Part shown: piece by piece, positions 9,330 to 16,942 of the stretch
Layout of the letters: every line of letters begins with the position of its first letter
How positions within the stretch are numbered: the stretch's first letter is position 1
Origin: Chryseobacterium angstadtii
GTDB lineage: Bacteria > Bacteroidota > Bacteroidia > Flavobacteriales > Weeksellaceae
Direction of reading: 5' to 3'
DNA length: 64,000 nt
Assembly: GCF_001045465.1 (NCBI RefSeq)
Contig: NZ_LFND01000001.1
Coordinates: forward strand, 806,001-870,000
Program-made: the position numbers and the translations under genes
The notes under the pieces: generated by a model
Told to the model about the DNA's origin: nothing
Seen by the model: only the letters and a program-made list of their open reading frames with translations
The model's database searches: none

Positions 9330-9764
9330 ATGAAAAGAAAAATAGCGATTGCTGCAGACCATGCAGGCTATGAATACAAGGAGATTGTTAAAAACTATCT
9401 TTCAGAACGATTTGAAGTTCAGGATTTTGGCACGTTTTCCACAGACAGTGTGGATTATCCGGACTTTGTACACCCTGCTGCAACTTCTGTGGAAAACGGG
9501 GAAAACGAACTGGGAATTTTGATCTGCGGAAGCGGAAACGGAGTACAGATCACAGCAAACAAACACCAGAAAATAAGATGTGCTCTTTGCTGGATGCCGG
9601 AGATTGCAGTGCTTGCGAGACAGCACAACAATGCCAATATGATCTCAATGCCCGCGAGATTTATCTCTAAAGAAGTGGCGATAGAAATTGCAGAGAAATT
9701 TCTTTCCACAGACTTTGAAGGTGGCAGACACCAGAACAGAGTTGATAAAATTGCTGTTTGCTAA
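9330..9764 (+). CDS. rpiB: Ribose-5-phosphate isomerase B
   Basis: RpiB interconverts ribulose-5-phosphate and ribose-5-phosphate in the pentose phosphate pathway. The 144-residue protein has the LacA/RpiB-fold start IAIAADHAGYEYKE, the active-site loop LICGSGNGVQITANKH with the catalytic cysteine, and the CWMPEIAVLARQHNNANM segment. Length is typical. The coding sequence contains TTTTCCACA (9435) and TGTGGAAAA (9488), which also fit a DnaA box and may be part of the origin candidate. It is a single gene with its own -7 box upstream and a strong terminator downstream. Confidence 0.95.
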   Translation: MKRKIAIAADHAGYEYKEIVKNYLSERFEVQDFGTFSTDSVDYPDFVHPAATSVENGENELGILICGSGNGVQITANKHQKIRCALCWMPEIAVLARQHNNANMISMPARFISKEVAIEIAEKFLSTDFEGGRHQNRVDKIAVC

Positions 9765-9771
9765 AAATATA

Positions 9772-9799
9772 AAGGCCTGTAAATCAAATTACAGGCCTT
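9772..9799 (+). terminator. rpiB terminator
   Basis: AAGGCCTGTAA (9772-9782) pairs perfectly with TTACAGGCCTT (9789-9799) around a 6-base loop and is followed by a T-rich run, 7 bp after the rpiB stop. Confidence 0.85.
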
Positions 9800-10223
9800 A
9801 TTTATTTTTTATTTTATACCTTTGCAATGCATAATAGAAATTACCAGTCTATTATTTCCATACAGAACCTTATCTATTTAAAAGATATTAATCGAAGGTT
9901 TTTCTCCCCTCTTCTCCATATTTGTAGTAATTTTATACAAACTAAATTTTCCATTGTAAAAAAATTGGAAGGAAAATTGATGCTGTTGGGTTAATAAAGA
10001 AACATAAAGTAGAAAGGTCAAAGTTCTGCGGTTTATAATAAATGCAGACTTAAAAAGATGTAATAATATATTCTCTGAAATGGATAGTTGAGATCCAACC
10101 GAGATCTTACAAGCAAATAGAACTCCTGTTGAATACAAGATATTCTTAAAAATAAAAATTCAGGAGTTGTAGAAATTTCAGATTCGGATTATTACAATTA
10201 TATAACAATTAAACACTATTAAA
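9800..10223. other. Intergenic region before rnr, with a promoter box and possible RNA
   Basis: No convincing protein gene. TACCTTTG (9817-9824) fits a -7 box, yet the next gene (rnr) starts 400 bp later. The stretch therefore holds either an unusually long leader or a small RNA. AACTCCTG (10121-10128) and CAGGAGTT (10161-10168) can pair. An 86-codon minus-strand frame exists, but its composition is not protein-like. No intrinsic terminator is visible before rnr. Confidence 0.35.
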
Positions 10224-12377
10224 ATGCCAAGAAAAGGTAAATATATAAGCCATAAAAACGAACAGAAACTCATAGAGATCGGAAGACTGATCCTGCGTTT
10301 CATGAATGCTAATTCGTCCAAGATTTATAATTATAAGCAGATTGCAGACGGAATAGATTATAAAAATCCCCGCCAGAGAGAGCAGGTGATTCAGGCTCTT
10401 CATAAACTTCAGGGTTCTGAAAAGATCAAGGAAGTGGAAAAAGGGAAATACATTGTAAACCTTAAAATTGCCGGAACATTAACCGGAAAAATAGATTTTA
10501 ATCAATCCGGAAATGCTTACGTAAGTGTGGAAGGTATGGAAGATGATATCTTTATCCATTCCAAAAACGTGAAAGACGCTCTTCAGGGTGATAAAGTACT
10601 GATTGTAACTTATCATTTCAAAGGGAAGAAACTGGAAGGTTCCGTACTCGAAGTTCTGGAAAGAACAAGAACCGAGTTTGTAGGAACATTCCAGCTGGTT
10701 GCTCACAAAGATTTTGGATTTGTTGTTTGTGATAAAAAAACAATCAACACAGATATTTTCATCCCTAAAACAAAATTCGGAGGAGCCGAAAACGGAGACA
10801 AAGTAGTTGTGAAAATGACAGAATGGAAGCCCGGAGATAAGAATCCTGAAGGAGAAATCATCCAGGTATTGGGTGCTCCAGGTGAGCATGAAACAGAGAT
10901 CCACTCTATCCTTGCCGAATATGGTCTTCCGTACGAATTCCCTCAGGAAGTGGAAATGGATGCCGATAAAATTGACAGAAGAATCACCGATGAAGAGGCT
11001 GCAAAACGCTGGGACATGCGTGATATCTGTACCTTCACCATCGACCCTAAAGATGCAAAAGATTTTGATGATGCCCTTTCGATAAGAAAATTAGAAAACG
11101 GAAACTGGGAAATCGGTGTACACATTGCAGACGTATCTCATTATGTAATTCCTGGAACCATTCTGGATGATGAAGCGTACAGCAGAGCGACTTCGGTATA
11201 TCTTGTAGACCGCGTAGTTCCGATGCTTCCGGAAGTTTTAAGTAACGATGTGTGCTCCCTTCGTCCTAATGAAGATAAATATACATTTTCAGCCGTTTTC
11301 CAGCTGAATGACAATGCCGAGATTCAGAAACAATGGTTTGGAAGAACGGTCATTCATTCCGACAGAAGATTTACTTATGAAGAAGCTCAGGAACGTATAG
11401 AAACGGGTCAGGGAGATCTTGCAGAAGAAATCAATACTCTGGATAAACTCGCTAAAATTATGCGAGATCAGCGTGTGAAAAACGGGGCGATTACATTTGA
11501 CAGAAGTGAAGTAAGATTCAATCTGGATGAAAATAATTCGCCGATCGGAGTTTACTTTAAAATAAGCAAGGATTCCAATCACCTGATAGAAGAATTCATG
11601 CTTTTAGCCAATAAAAAAGTATCTGAATTTGTTTCACTGAACCAGAAAGGAGGCGTAACAAACAATACCTTTATTTACAGAGTTCATGACGATCCGAACC
11701 CTACAAAACTGGAAGCATTAAGAGACTTTGTTTCTACTTTCGGATATAAAATGAACCTTGACAATACCAAAAAGGTAGCAGAATCTTTGAATAAACTTCT
11801 CGCCGATGTGAAAGGAAAAGGAGAAGAAAATATGATTGAAACGCTTGCGATGAGAAGTATGAGCAAAGCCGTTTATTCTACAGAACCTATAGGTCACTAC
11901 GGTCTTGGTTTCGAATACTACAGCCACTTTACCTCTCCTATCCGACGTTATCCGGATCTTTTGGCGCACCGACTTTTGCAACATTATCTTGATGGGGGTA
12001 AATCTCCAAGCAAGCAAGAGCTGGAAGAAAAAGCCAAACATTGCAGTTCTATGGAAAGACTGGCTGCGGATGCAGAAAGGGATTCCATTAAGTTTATGCA
12101 GGTGAAGTTTATGGAAAAACATCTTGGGGAAACCTTTACGGGAGTGATCTCAGGGGTTGCAGAATTTGGTTTCTGGGTAGAAATTCCGGACAACGGAGCT
12201 GAAGGTCTGATTAAATTAAGAGATCTTGTAGACGATTCTTATTCTTATGATGCTAAATCTCATGCGGTATACGGAAACAGAACCGGAAAGAAATATCAGT
12301 TAGGAGATGAAGTACGAATTAAAGTGGTAAAAGCAAACCTTATTCAAAAGCAGTTGGACTTCAAGATTGTTGATTAA
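10224..12377 (+). CDS. rnr: Ribonuclease R
   Basis: RNase R is a 3'-5' exoribonuclease of the RNB family that degrades structured RNA and takes part in rRNA quality control. The 717-residue protein begins with a basic segment and a winged-helix-like region (1-75), then cold-shock/OB domains (~75-230), the RNB catalytic core with DPKDAKDFDDALS (~ residues 272-284, metal-binding aspartates), the motif HYGLGFEYYSHFTSPIRRYPDL (here split: HYGLGFEYY, SHFTSPIRRYPD) near 555-575, and a C-terminal S1 domain (GVISGVAEFGFWVEI). Length and order are normal. It is followed after 65 bp by the LysE-type transporter gene. Confidence 0.96.
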   Translation: MPRKGKYISHKNEQKLIEIGRLILRFMNANSSKIYNYKQIADGIDYKNPRQREQVIQALHKLQGSEKIKEVEKGKYIVNLKIAGTLTGKIDFNQSGNAYVSVEGMEDDIFIHSKNVKDALQGDKVLIVTYHFKGKKLEGSVLEVLERTRTEFVGTFQLVAHKDFGFVVCDKKTINTDIFIPKTKFGGAENGDKVVVKMTEWKPGDKNPEGEIIQVLGAPGEHETEIHSILAEYGLPYEFPQEVEMDADKIDRRITDEEAAKRWDMRDICTFTIDPKDAKDFDDALSIRKLENGNWEIGVHIADVSHYVIPGTILDDEAYSRATSVYLVDRVVPMLPEVLSNDVCSLRPNEDKYTFSAVFQLNDNAEIQKQWFGRTVIHSDRRFTYEEAQERIETGQGDLAEEINTLDKLAKIMRDQRVKNGAITFDRSEVRFNLDENNSPIGVYFKISKDSNHLIEEFMLLANKKVSEFVSLNQKGGVTNNTFIYRVHDDPNPTKLEALRDFVSTFGYKMNLDNTKKVAESLNKLLADVKGKGEENMIETLAMRSMSKAVYSTEPIGHYGLGFEYYSHFTSPIRRYPDLLAHRLLQHYLDGGKSPSKQELEEKAKHCSSMERLAADAERDSIKFMQVKFMEKHLGETFTGVISGVAEFGFWVEIPDNGAEGLIKLRDLVDDSYSYDAKSHAVYGNRTGKKYQLGDEVRIKVVKANLIQKQLDFKIVD

Positions 12378-12442
12378 TTAAATCATAAAGTCTAACTTTG
12401 TATTAATGGGATGAAATTTTTTTTCATTTAAAATACTATTGA

Positions 12443-13129
12443 ATGTTTGAACTCGTACTTTCTGCTATCATCTTAGGATTCATGCTAAGCCTGGTTTTTA
12501 TAGGACCTATTTTTTTCCTTTTAATTGAAACCAGCTTTTCCAGAGGACCCAGACATGCCCTGGCATTGGATCTTGGAGTTATTACAGCAGATATATTATG
12601 TATCGTTGCTGCCTATTATGCAAGTGCGGATATTGTGACTTTAATAGATAAACATCCCGGATTTTACAGGATTACTTCTATACTTATTTTTGTATACGGA
12701 ATCGTGATGATGGTCACCAAGACCAAAATGCACATGCCTGGTGAAGAAAGAATCATTGGCCAAAACTATTTTAAAACGTTTTTCAATGGTTTTTTCTTTA
12801 ATCTTTTAAATGTAGGAGTTATTCTTTTCTGGCTGGTGACGGTAATTTCTGTAAGAAACCAATACCCTGATACCAGCAGCTTTATCCTCTATGTGGGTAT
12901 TGTCATTGGCACCTATCTCTGTATAGACCTGGCCAAAATATTTTTAGCAAAACAATTTCACGATAAACTTACCCAGAAACTCGCCAATCAGATCAGAAGA
13001 ATCGTAGGCGGGATTCTTATCATTTTCAGCTTCTTTATTTTCCTTCAGAGCTTTAAGAAATTCAATCAGTTCGACAGGCAGCTGGAAGAAGCTGAGAAAA
13101 AAGAAATCAAGTATCAAAAAACAAAATGA
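12443..13129 (+). CDS. LysE-family translocator
   Basis: This 228-residue inner-membrane protein has about six hydrophobic segments, beginning with LSAIILGFMLSLVFIGPIFFLL, and the LysE/RhtB-type features GPIFFLLIETSFSRGPRHAL and NLLNVGVILFWLV. LysE-superfamily members export amino acids or similar small molecules; the substrate cannot be read from the sequence. The last four bases overlap the start of the next gene (ATGA at 13126-13129), so translation is probably coupled to the LD-carboxypeptidase gene. The pairing could mean export or recycling of peptidoglycan amino acids, but that is inference. Confidence 0.75.
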   Translation: MFELVLSAIILGFMLSLVFIGPIFFLLIETSFSRGPRHALALDLGVITADILCIVAAYYASADIVTLIDKHPGFYRITSILIFVYGIVMMVTKTKMHMPGEERIIGQNYFKTFFNGFFFNLLNVGVILFWLVTVISVRNQYPDTSSFILYVGIVIGTYLCIDLAKIFLAKQFHDKLTQKLANQIRRIVGGILIIFSFFIFLQSFKKFNQFDRQLEEAEKKEIKYQKTK

Positions 13130-14055
13130 AAAAAATAATCTTTCCGAAAGCCCTTAAAAAAGGGGCCAAAATAGCTGTTATTTCCCCCGCAGGAGCCGTA
13201 GATGTTCCACAGCTGGAAAAGGGAATAGAAATGATTAAGAACAGAGGATTTGAACCCGTTTTGGGCGAGCACCTCTACACTAAATTTTCAAACGGATACA
13301 ATTACGCCGGAACAGAACAGGAAAGAATTAAAGATATCAACTGGGCCTTGAATGATAAAGAGATTTCTGCTGTCTGGGCTTCAAGAGGAGGCTACGGATG
13401 CCAGCATCTCATTCAGCATTTAAAGCTGAAAAACTTTACAGAAAATCCTAAATGGTATATCGGGTATTCAGATAATACCGTTATTCAAAGCTATTTATTA
13501 AAGAAAGGGTTTGCTTCGATTCACGGGCAGACTATCAAAACATCCAGTTTTGGAGTAACGGATGAAAGCTATGATCGGATCTTTGATATTTTAAAAGGAA
13601 AAGCTCCTAAATATGCTTTACAATCTAATCAATTTAATAAGCCTGGGAATATTGAAGGTGAATTGGTAGGAGGTAATTTAGCCTTGATTTACGCCCTTTT
13701 GGGAACTCAATATTCTTTTGATTTTAAAGATAAAATTCTATTTATTGAAGACATCGGAGAAAATTTCTATGCCCTGGACCGCATGATCATGAGTTTGGAA
13801 CTGGCCGGAGTTTTCAATAAGATTTCAGGATTGATTATCGGTGGAATGACCAATATGGGCGATGAAAAAGAGAATAAACAATACGAAGATAGTTTCGATG
13901 GATTTGCTTACCAATTAATCTCCGACAGAATTTCAAAATATAAATTCCCGGCAGTTTTCGGATTTCCAAACGGACATATTAAGGATAACAGACCTTTAAT
14001 TATTGGTGGAAAAGTGATGATGAAGGTTGGAGATAAGGTTAAGATTGAGTTTTAA
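13126..14055 (+). CDS. LD-carboxypeptidase (peptidase family S66)
   Basis: Members such as LdcA remove the terminal D-alanine from muramoyl tetrapeptide during peptidoglycan recycling. The 309-residue protein shows the S66 features: N-terminal IAVISPAGAVD, nucleophile elbow WYIGYSDNTVIQ (serine near residue 115), EDIGENFYALDRM with the glutamate near 205-210, and GFPNGHIKDNRP with the histidine near 285. This gives a Ser-Glu-His triad. It lacks a signal peptide, consistent with a cytoplasmic enzyme. It overlaps the LysE-type gene by 4 bp. It may equally be an MccF-like immunity-type S66 peptidase, but cell-wall recycling is the simpler reading. Confidence 0.85.
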   Translation: MKKIIFPKALKKGAKIAVISPAGAVDVPQLEKGIEMIKNRGFEPVLGEHLYTKFSNGYNYAGTEQERIKDINWALNDKEISAVWASRGGYGCQHLIQHLKLKNFTENPKWYIGYSDNTVIQSYLLKKGFASIHGQTIKTSSFGVTDESYDRIFDILKGKAPKYALQSNQFNKPGNIEGELVGGNLALIYALLGTQYSFDFKDKILFIEDIGENFYALDRMIMSLELAGVFNKISGLIIGGMTNMGDEKENKQYEDSFDGFAYQLISDRISKYKFPAVFGFPNGHIKDNRPLIIGGKVMMKVGDKVKIEF

Positions 14056-14069
14056 AAGGATGATTTCAA

Positions 14070-14495
14070 ATGAAGCTTATTGAGAATTTTGAGCCCATAA
14101 AAATCACTCCGGATCTTGTAAAAAGTTCACTTTATATCCTATTTTTAATTACTGTATTATCCTATTTTATTTTCTTTGATAAGAATTTAAAAATTGAATA
14201 CAAGGAAATCTGCCCCTGTAATACTGAATACACTCTTTCTCAATATGATGAAAGAGAAAAGATTTGGGAAGGAAAGAAATATGCTGCTGACCCTGCCCTT
14301 AAAACATTTAAACTCAAGAATAGAATGGGTTTTACAATTGATAAGCTTGAAAATATTGATTTTTATAGATTGAATGATACCCTTTTCAGACCTTCACAAA
14401 AAAAAGAGTCTGATTTCTTTTCAAAACGTTTTTACTGGGACTGCAAAAACAAAGAAGTTTGGATATCAACTCACCATAAATTATCTTTTAAATAA
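14070..14495 (+). CDS. Hypothetical membrane-anchored protein
   Basis: I do not recognise this 141-residue protein. One hydrophobic segment, SSLYILFLITVLSYFIFF (~ residues 19-36), would anchor it, leaving about 100 residues with a CPCN cysteine pair (near 50) and a further cysteine (WDCKNKEVW) near the end. It begins 14 bp after the LD-carboxypeptidase gene and its stop overlaps the yraN start by one base, so it belongs to this operon. The coding direction and tight packing support a real gene. Confidence 0.65.
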   Translation: MKLIENFEPIKITPDLVKSSLYILFLITVLSYFIFFDKNLKIEYKEICPCNTEYTLSQYDEREKIWEGKKYAADPALKTFKLKNRMGFTIDKLENIDFYRLNDTLFRPSQKKESDFFSKRFYWDCKNKEVWISTHHKLSFK

Positions 14496-14866
14496 TGGCA
14501 ACTCACAATGATTTCGGTAAAATAGCAGAAGACCTTGCAGCTGAATACCTGCAGAAGAATGGCTATAAAGTGCTCATCAGGAATTTCAGGTTTCAGAAAG
14601 CTGAGATTGATATCATTGCAGAGAAAGAAGACCTGATTGTCATTGTGGAAGTAAACGCCCGTTCTACGGATGCCTTTATGCTGCCTCAGGAAGCGGTCAC
14701 CAAATCGAAAATCAAATCAATTGTTTCCGCAGCCAACCATTATCTTGAAGAATTTAACCGGAACAACGAAGTAAGATTTGATATCATTTCTGTCCTTCCT
14801 GATGAAAAAAAGAAACTGACGATTGAACATATAACCGATGCTTTTGAAGCATTTGATGCCAACTGA
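14495..14866 (+). CDS. YraN/UPF0102-family endonuclease-like protein
   Basis: The 123-residue product has the family pattern: DFGKIAEDLAAEYLQKNGY, then RNFRFQKAEIDIIAEKEDLIVIVEVNAR, which gives the E-D-ExK-like core of a PD-(D/E)xK nuclease fold. Here the usual VEVK is VEVN, so the metal-binding lysine is replaced by asparagine; this may reduce or abolish nuclease activity. Length is normal. The start codon shares one base with the stop of the upstream gene. The cellular role of the family is unclear. Confidence 0.85.
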   Translation: MATHNDFGKIAEDLAAEYLQKNGYKVLIRNFRFQKAEIDIIAEKEDLIVIVEVNARSTDAFMLPQEAVTKSKIKSIVSAANHYLEEFNRNNEVRFDIISVLPDEKKKLTIEHITDAFEAFDAN

Positions 14867-14874
14867 TTATTATA

Positions 14875-14995
14875 ATGTACCAATTTGATAATGTAGCAGT
14901 GTAACAATGTTGAAATACAGGATCATGTTTATTGTTACATTGGTAGACTGTTACATTGCTACATTGATAAACTGATACATTGTTACATTAAAAAA
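14875..14995. repeat. Degenerate intergenic repeat of ~10-bp units, folded as an inverted repeat
   Basis: The left half contains AATGTACCAAT, AATGTAGCAGTGTAACAATG; the right half contains ATTGTTACATTGG, CTGTTACATTGCTACATTG and ATACATTGTTACATT. The right half is built from the reverse complement of the left-half unit (AATGTARCAAT). The stretch thus is both a tandem array of ~10-bp words and a long imperfect hairpin. It lies between yraN and the SDR gene and codes for nothing. Confidence 0.7.
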
Positions 14996-15001
14996 GAAAT
15001 T

Positions 15002-15751
15002 ATGAAAACAATACTCATCACCGGAGCCACTTCCGGAATAGGAAAATCCACAGCAGAGCTCCTTGCCGGACAGGGAAACAGAATCATTATTTGTGGAAGG
15101 AGAAAAGAAGTTTTGGAATCTCTGAAAGCTGAATTATCGGTTAATACCGAAATATTTAGTTTAGAGTTTGATGTCAGAAATCTTGAGGAAGTTGAAAAAG
15201 CAATCAATTCCCTTCCCGAAGAATGGAAGAATATTGATGTGTTAATCAATAATGCAGGAAACGCACACGGTTTGGATCCTCTTTCTGCCGGAAAGACAGA
15301 TGATTGGGATTCTATGATTGATGGGAATGTAAAAGGACTTTTATATGTTTCCAAAATGATCATCCCTTCTATGAAAGCCCGTAATTCAGGACATATTGTA
15401 AACATTAGTTCAGTGGCGGCAAGACAGACCTATGCTAACGGAGTTGTATATTGTGCAACTAAAAAAGCAGTTGATGTGATTTCAGACGGAATGCGCCTTG
15501 AACTCACAGAATTTGGGATTAAAGTTACCAATATTCAGCCCGGTGCCGTAGAAACAGATTTCTCTATGGTAAGGTTCAAAGGAGACAGCGAAAGAGCAGC
15601 CACCGTATATGCCGGCTATGATGCTTTGAAAGCCGAAGATATTGCGGATGCCATCGCCTATTGCGTCAATGCTCCCAAGCATGTGATGGTTTCGGATATG
15701 ACCATCTATCCGAGTGCACAGAGCGAGCCGAGAACGATTTACAGAAAATAA
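15002..15751 (+). CDS. SDR-family NAD(P)-dependent oxidoreductase
   Basis: A classical short-chain dehydrogenase of 249 residues: cofactor motif ILITGATSGIGKSTAELL at the N-terminus (TGxxxGIG), GRR after strand 2 suggesting NADP(H), NNAGNAHG (~ residues 82-89), and catalytic Ser-Tyr-Lys in ISSVAARQTYANGVVYCATKKA (YxxxK near 153-157; quoted here as ISSVAARQ and YCATKK). It resembles the YdfG-type 3-hydroxy-acid or serine dehydrogenases; the substrate is not certain. The next gene starts 1 bp after its stop. Confidence 0.88.
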   Translation: MKTILITGATSGIGKSTAELLAGQGNRIIICGRRKEVLESLKAELSVNTEIFSLEFDVRNLEEVEKAINSLPEEWKNIDVLINNAGNAHGLDPLSAGKTDDWDSMIDGNVKGLLYVSKMIIPSMKARNSGHIVNISSVAARQTYANGVVYCATKKAVDVISDGMRLELTEFGIKVTNIQPGAVETDFSMVRFKGDSERAATVYAGYDALKAEDIADAIAYCVNAPKHVMVSDMTIYPSAQSEPRTIYRK

Positions 15752-15752
15752 G

Positions 15753-16193
15753 GTGAAAAGAATATCACTTTTTATCCTGCTTTTTTTATTTGTCTTTTGG
15801 AAGGGACAAAAAACCGATGCATTTCAAAAAGATGAAAAACTGTTTGAAAATATTCAGCTATTGGACAGATATCTACAGAATAATGATGGAAAGATCATTG
15901 ATGTTTTGTGTCCTGATGTATCTTTTGGACATTCCAACGGATGGGTACAGAACTTTGAAGACTTCAAAAAAGATTTTTCATCGAAAAAAGTGATCTATAA
16001 AGAGATCCAGCAAATTGAACTTTCTGAATTCAAAAGGGATAAAAATACAGCAAGTATCAGACGGAAAATAAAAGTTTCAGGGACGTATAAAAATCAGGAT
16101 TTTGAAATGAAACTGGCTTTGCTGGAGATCTGGATAAAAAAGAATGCCGTGTGGAAATTGTGGAGCCGGCAGAGTGTCGAAATAAAGCCATAA
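15753..16193 (+). CDS. Secreted SnoaL/NTF2-like (DUF4440-type) protein
   Basis: I place the start at GTG 15753, right after the SDR stop, because it yields a clean signal peptide (VKRISLFILLFLFVFWKGQK); the ATG at 15714 lies inside the SDR gene and would put charged residues before it. The ~147-residue product has the small alpha+beta cone-like pattern of DUF4440 proteins: helix FENIQLLDRYLQNNDGKIID, FGHSNGWVQNFEDFKKD, then strands ending LEIWIKKNAVWKLWSRQSV. Function is unknown; some members bind small molecules. It is likely cotranscribed with the SDR gene. Confidence 0.7.
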   Translation: MKRISLFILLFLFVFWKGQKTDAFQKDEKLFENIQLLDRYLQNNDGKIIDVLCPDVSFGHSNGWVQNFEDFKKDFSSKKVIYKEIQQIELSEFKRDKNTASIRRKIKVSGTYKNQDFEMKLALLEIWIKKNAVWKLWSRQSVEIKP

Positions 16194-16247
16194 ATTTGCA
16201 TCAACCTGGAGCAATTTTGCTTTTACCAATCAGTTTAAAACAAAAAA

Positions 16248-16928
16248 ATGAAAATACTATACCTCGAAACCTCTTCCAAAAACTGTTCAGTAGCTGTTTC
16301 AGACGATGAAAAGTTATTATGTGTCTGTGAAGAAGTTTCTGATAACTATAAACAATCCGAAAGCCTTCATACCTATGTAGAATGGGCGCTGGAAGGAGCA
16401 GGTCTTACGATGAAAGATATTGAAGCCGTTTCACTGGGTAAAGGACCAGGTTCCTATACCGGATTAAGAATCGGGGCTGCATCAGCCAAAGGTTTCTGTT
16501 ACGGTCTGAAAATTCCTCTAATTGCTGTGAATTCGATGGAAAGTATGATAGAGCCCTTTTTAGACAAGAACTATGATTTTATAGTCCCTTTGATCGACGC
16601 AAGGAGAATGGAGGTTTATACGGCTGTTTATGACGGTAAAACGGGCAAGGAGTTATCTTCAACCGAAGCTAAGATTCTGGACGAAACTTCTTTTGAAGAA
16701 TTTAAAGATAAAAAAGTAATTTTTGTCGGAGACGGAGCGAAGAAAGCTAAAGAAATTATTCATCTTCCCGATGCAGAGTTCAGGGACGATATCTATCCTT
16801 CTGCACAGTATCTTATCAAAAAGACCTTAGAAAAGATTGATCAAAAAGAGTTTGAAGATATCGCCTACTTTGAGCCTTTCTATCTCAAAGATTTCCACGG
16901 AGTAAAGAAAAAGAAAAGCGAAGAATAA
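16248..16928 (+). CDS. tsaB: tRNA threonylcarbamoyladenosine biosynthesis protein TsaB
   Basis: TsaB is the non-catalytic partner of TsaD in forming t6A37 on ANN-decoding tRNAs. The 226-residue protein has the ASKHA-fold start ILYLETSSKNCSVAVSDD, the dimerisation helix (ESLHTYVEWALEGAG), the signature SLGKGPGSYTGLRIGAASAKG (quoted: GKGPGSYTGLRIG) and DARRMEVYTAVYD. Length fits. A bidirectional hairpin terminator overlaps its stop codon and faces the convergent sprE gene. Confidence 0.93.
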   Translation: MKILYLETSSKNCSVAVSDDEKLLCVCEEVSDNYKQSESLHTYVEWALEGAGLTMKDIEAVSLGKGPGSYTGLRIGAASAKGFCYGLKIPLIAVNSMESMIEPFLDKNYDFIVPLIDARRMEVYTAVYDGKTGKELSSTEAKILDETSFEEFKDKKVIFVGDGAKKAKEIIHLPDAEFRDDIYPSAQYLIKKTLEKIDQKEFEDIAYFEPFYLKDFHGVKKKKSEE

Positions 16929-16940
16929 ATCTTCGCTTTT
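16914..16940. terminator. Bidirectional terminator between tsaB and sprE/porW
   Basis: AAAAGCGAAG (16914-16923) and CTTCGCTTTT (16931-16940) pair perfectly around a 7-base loop, with A-runs before and T-runs after, so it works in both directions. It contains the tsaB stop and ends 3 bp before the sprE stop. Confidence 0.85.
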
Positions 16941-16942
16941 TT

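Noticed and set aside
9878..10138. 86-codon minus-strand frame between rpiB and rnr
   Set aside because: No family-like pattern, no promoter and no coding-like composition; more likely chance in AT-rich DNA.
14875..14995. CRISPR array made of the ~10-bp repeats
   Set aside because: Units are too short and degenerate, there are no spacers of constant length, and no cas gene is near.
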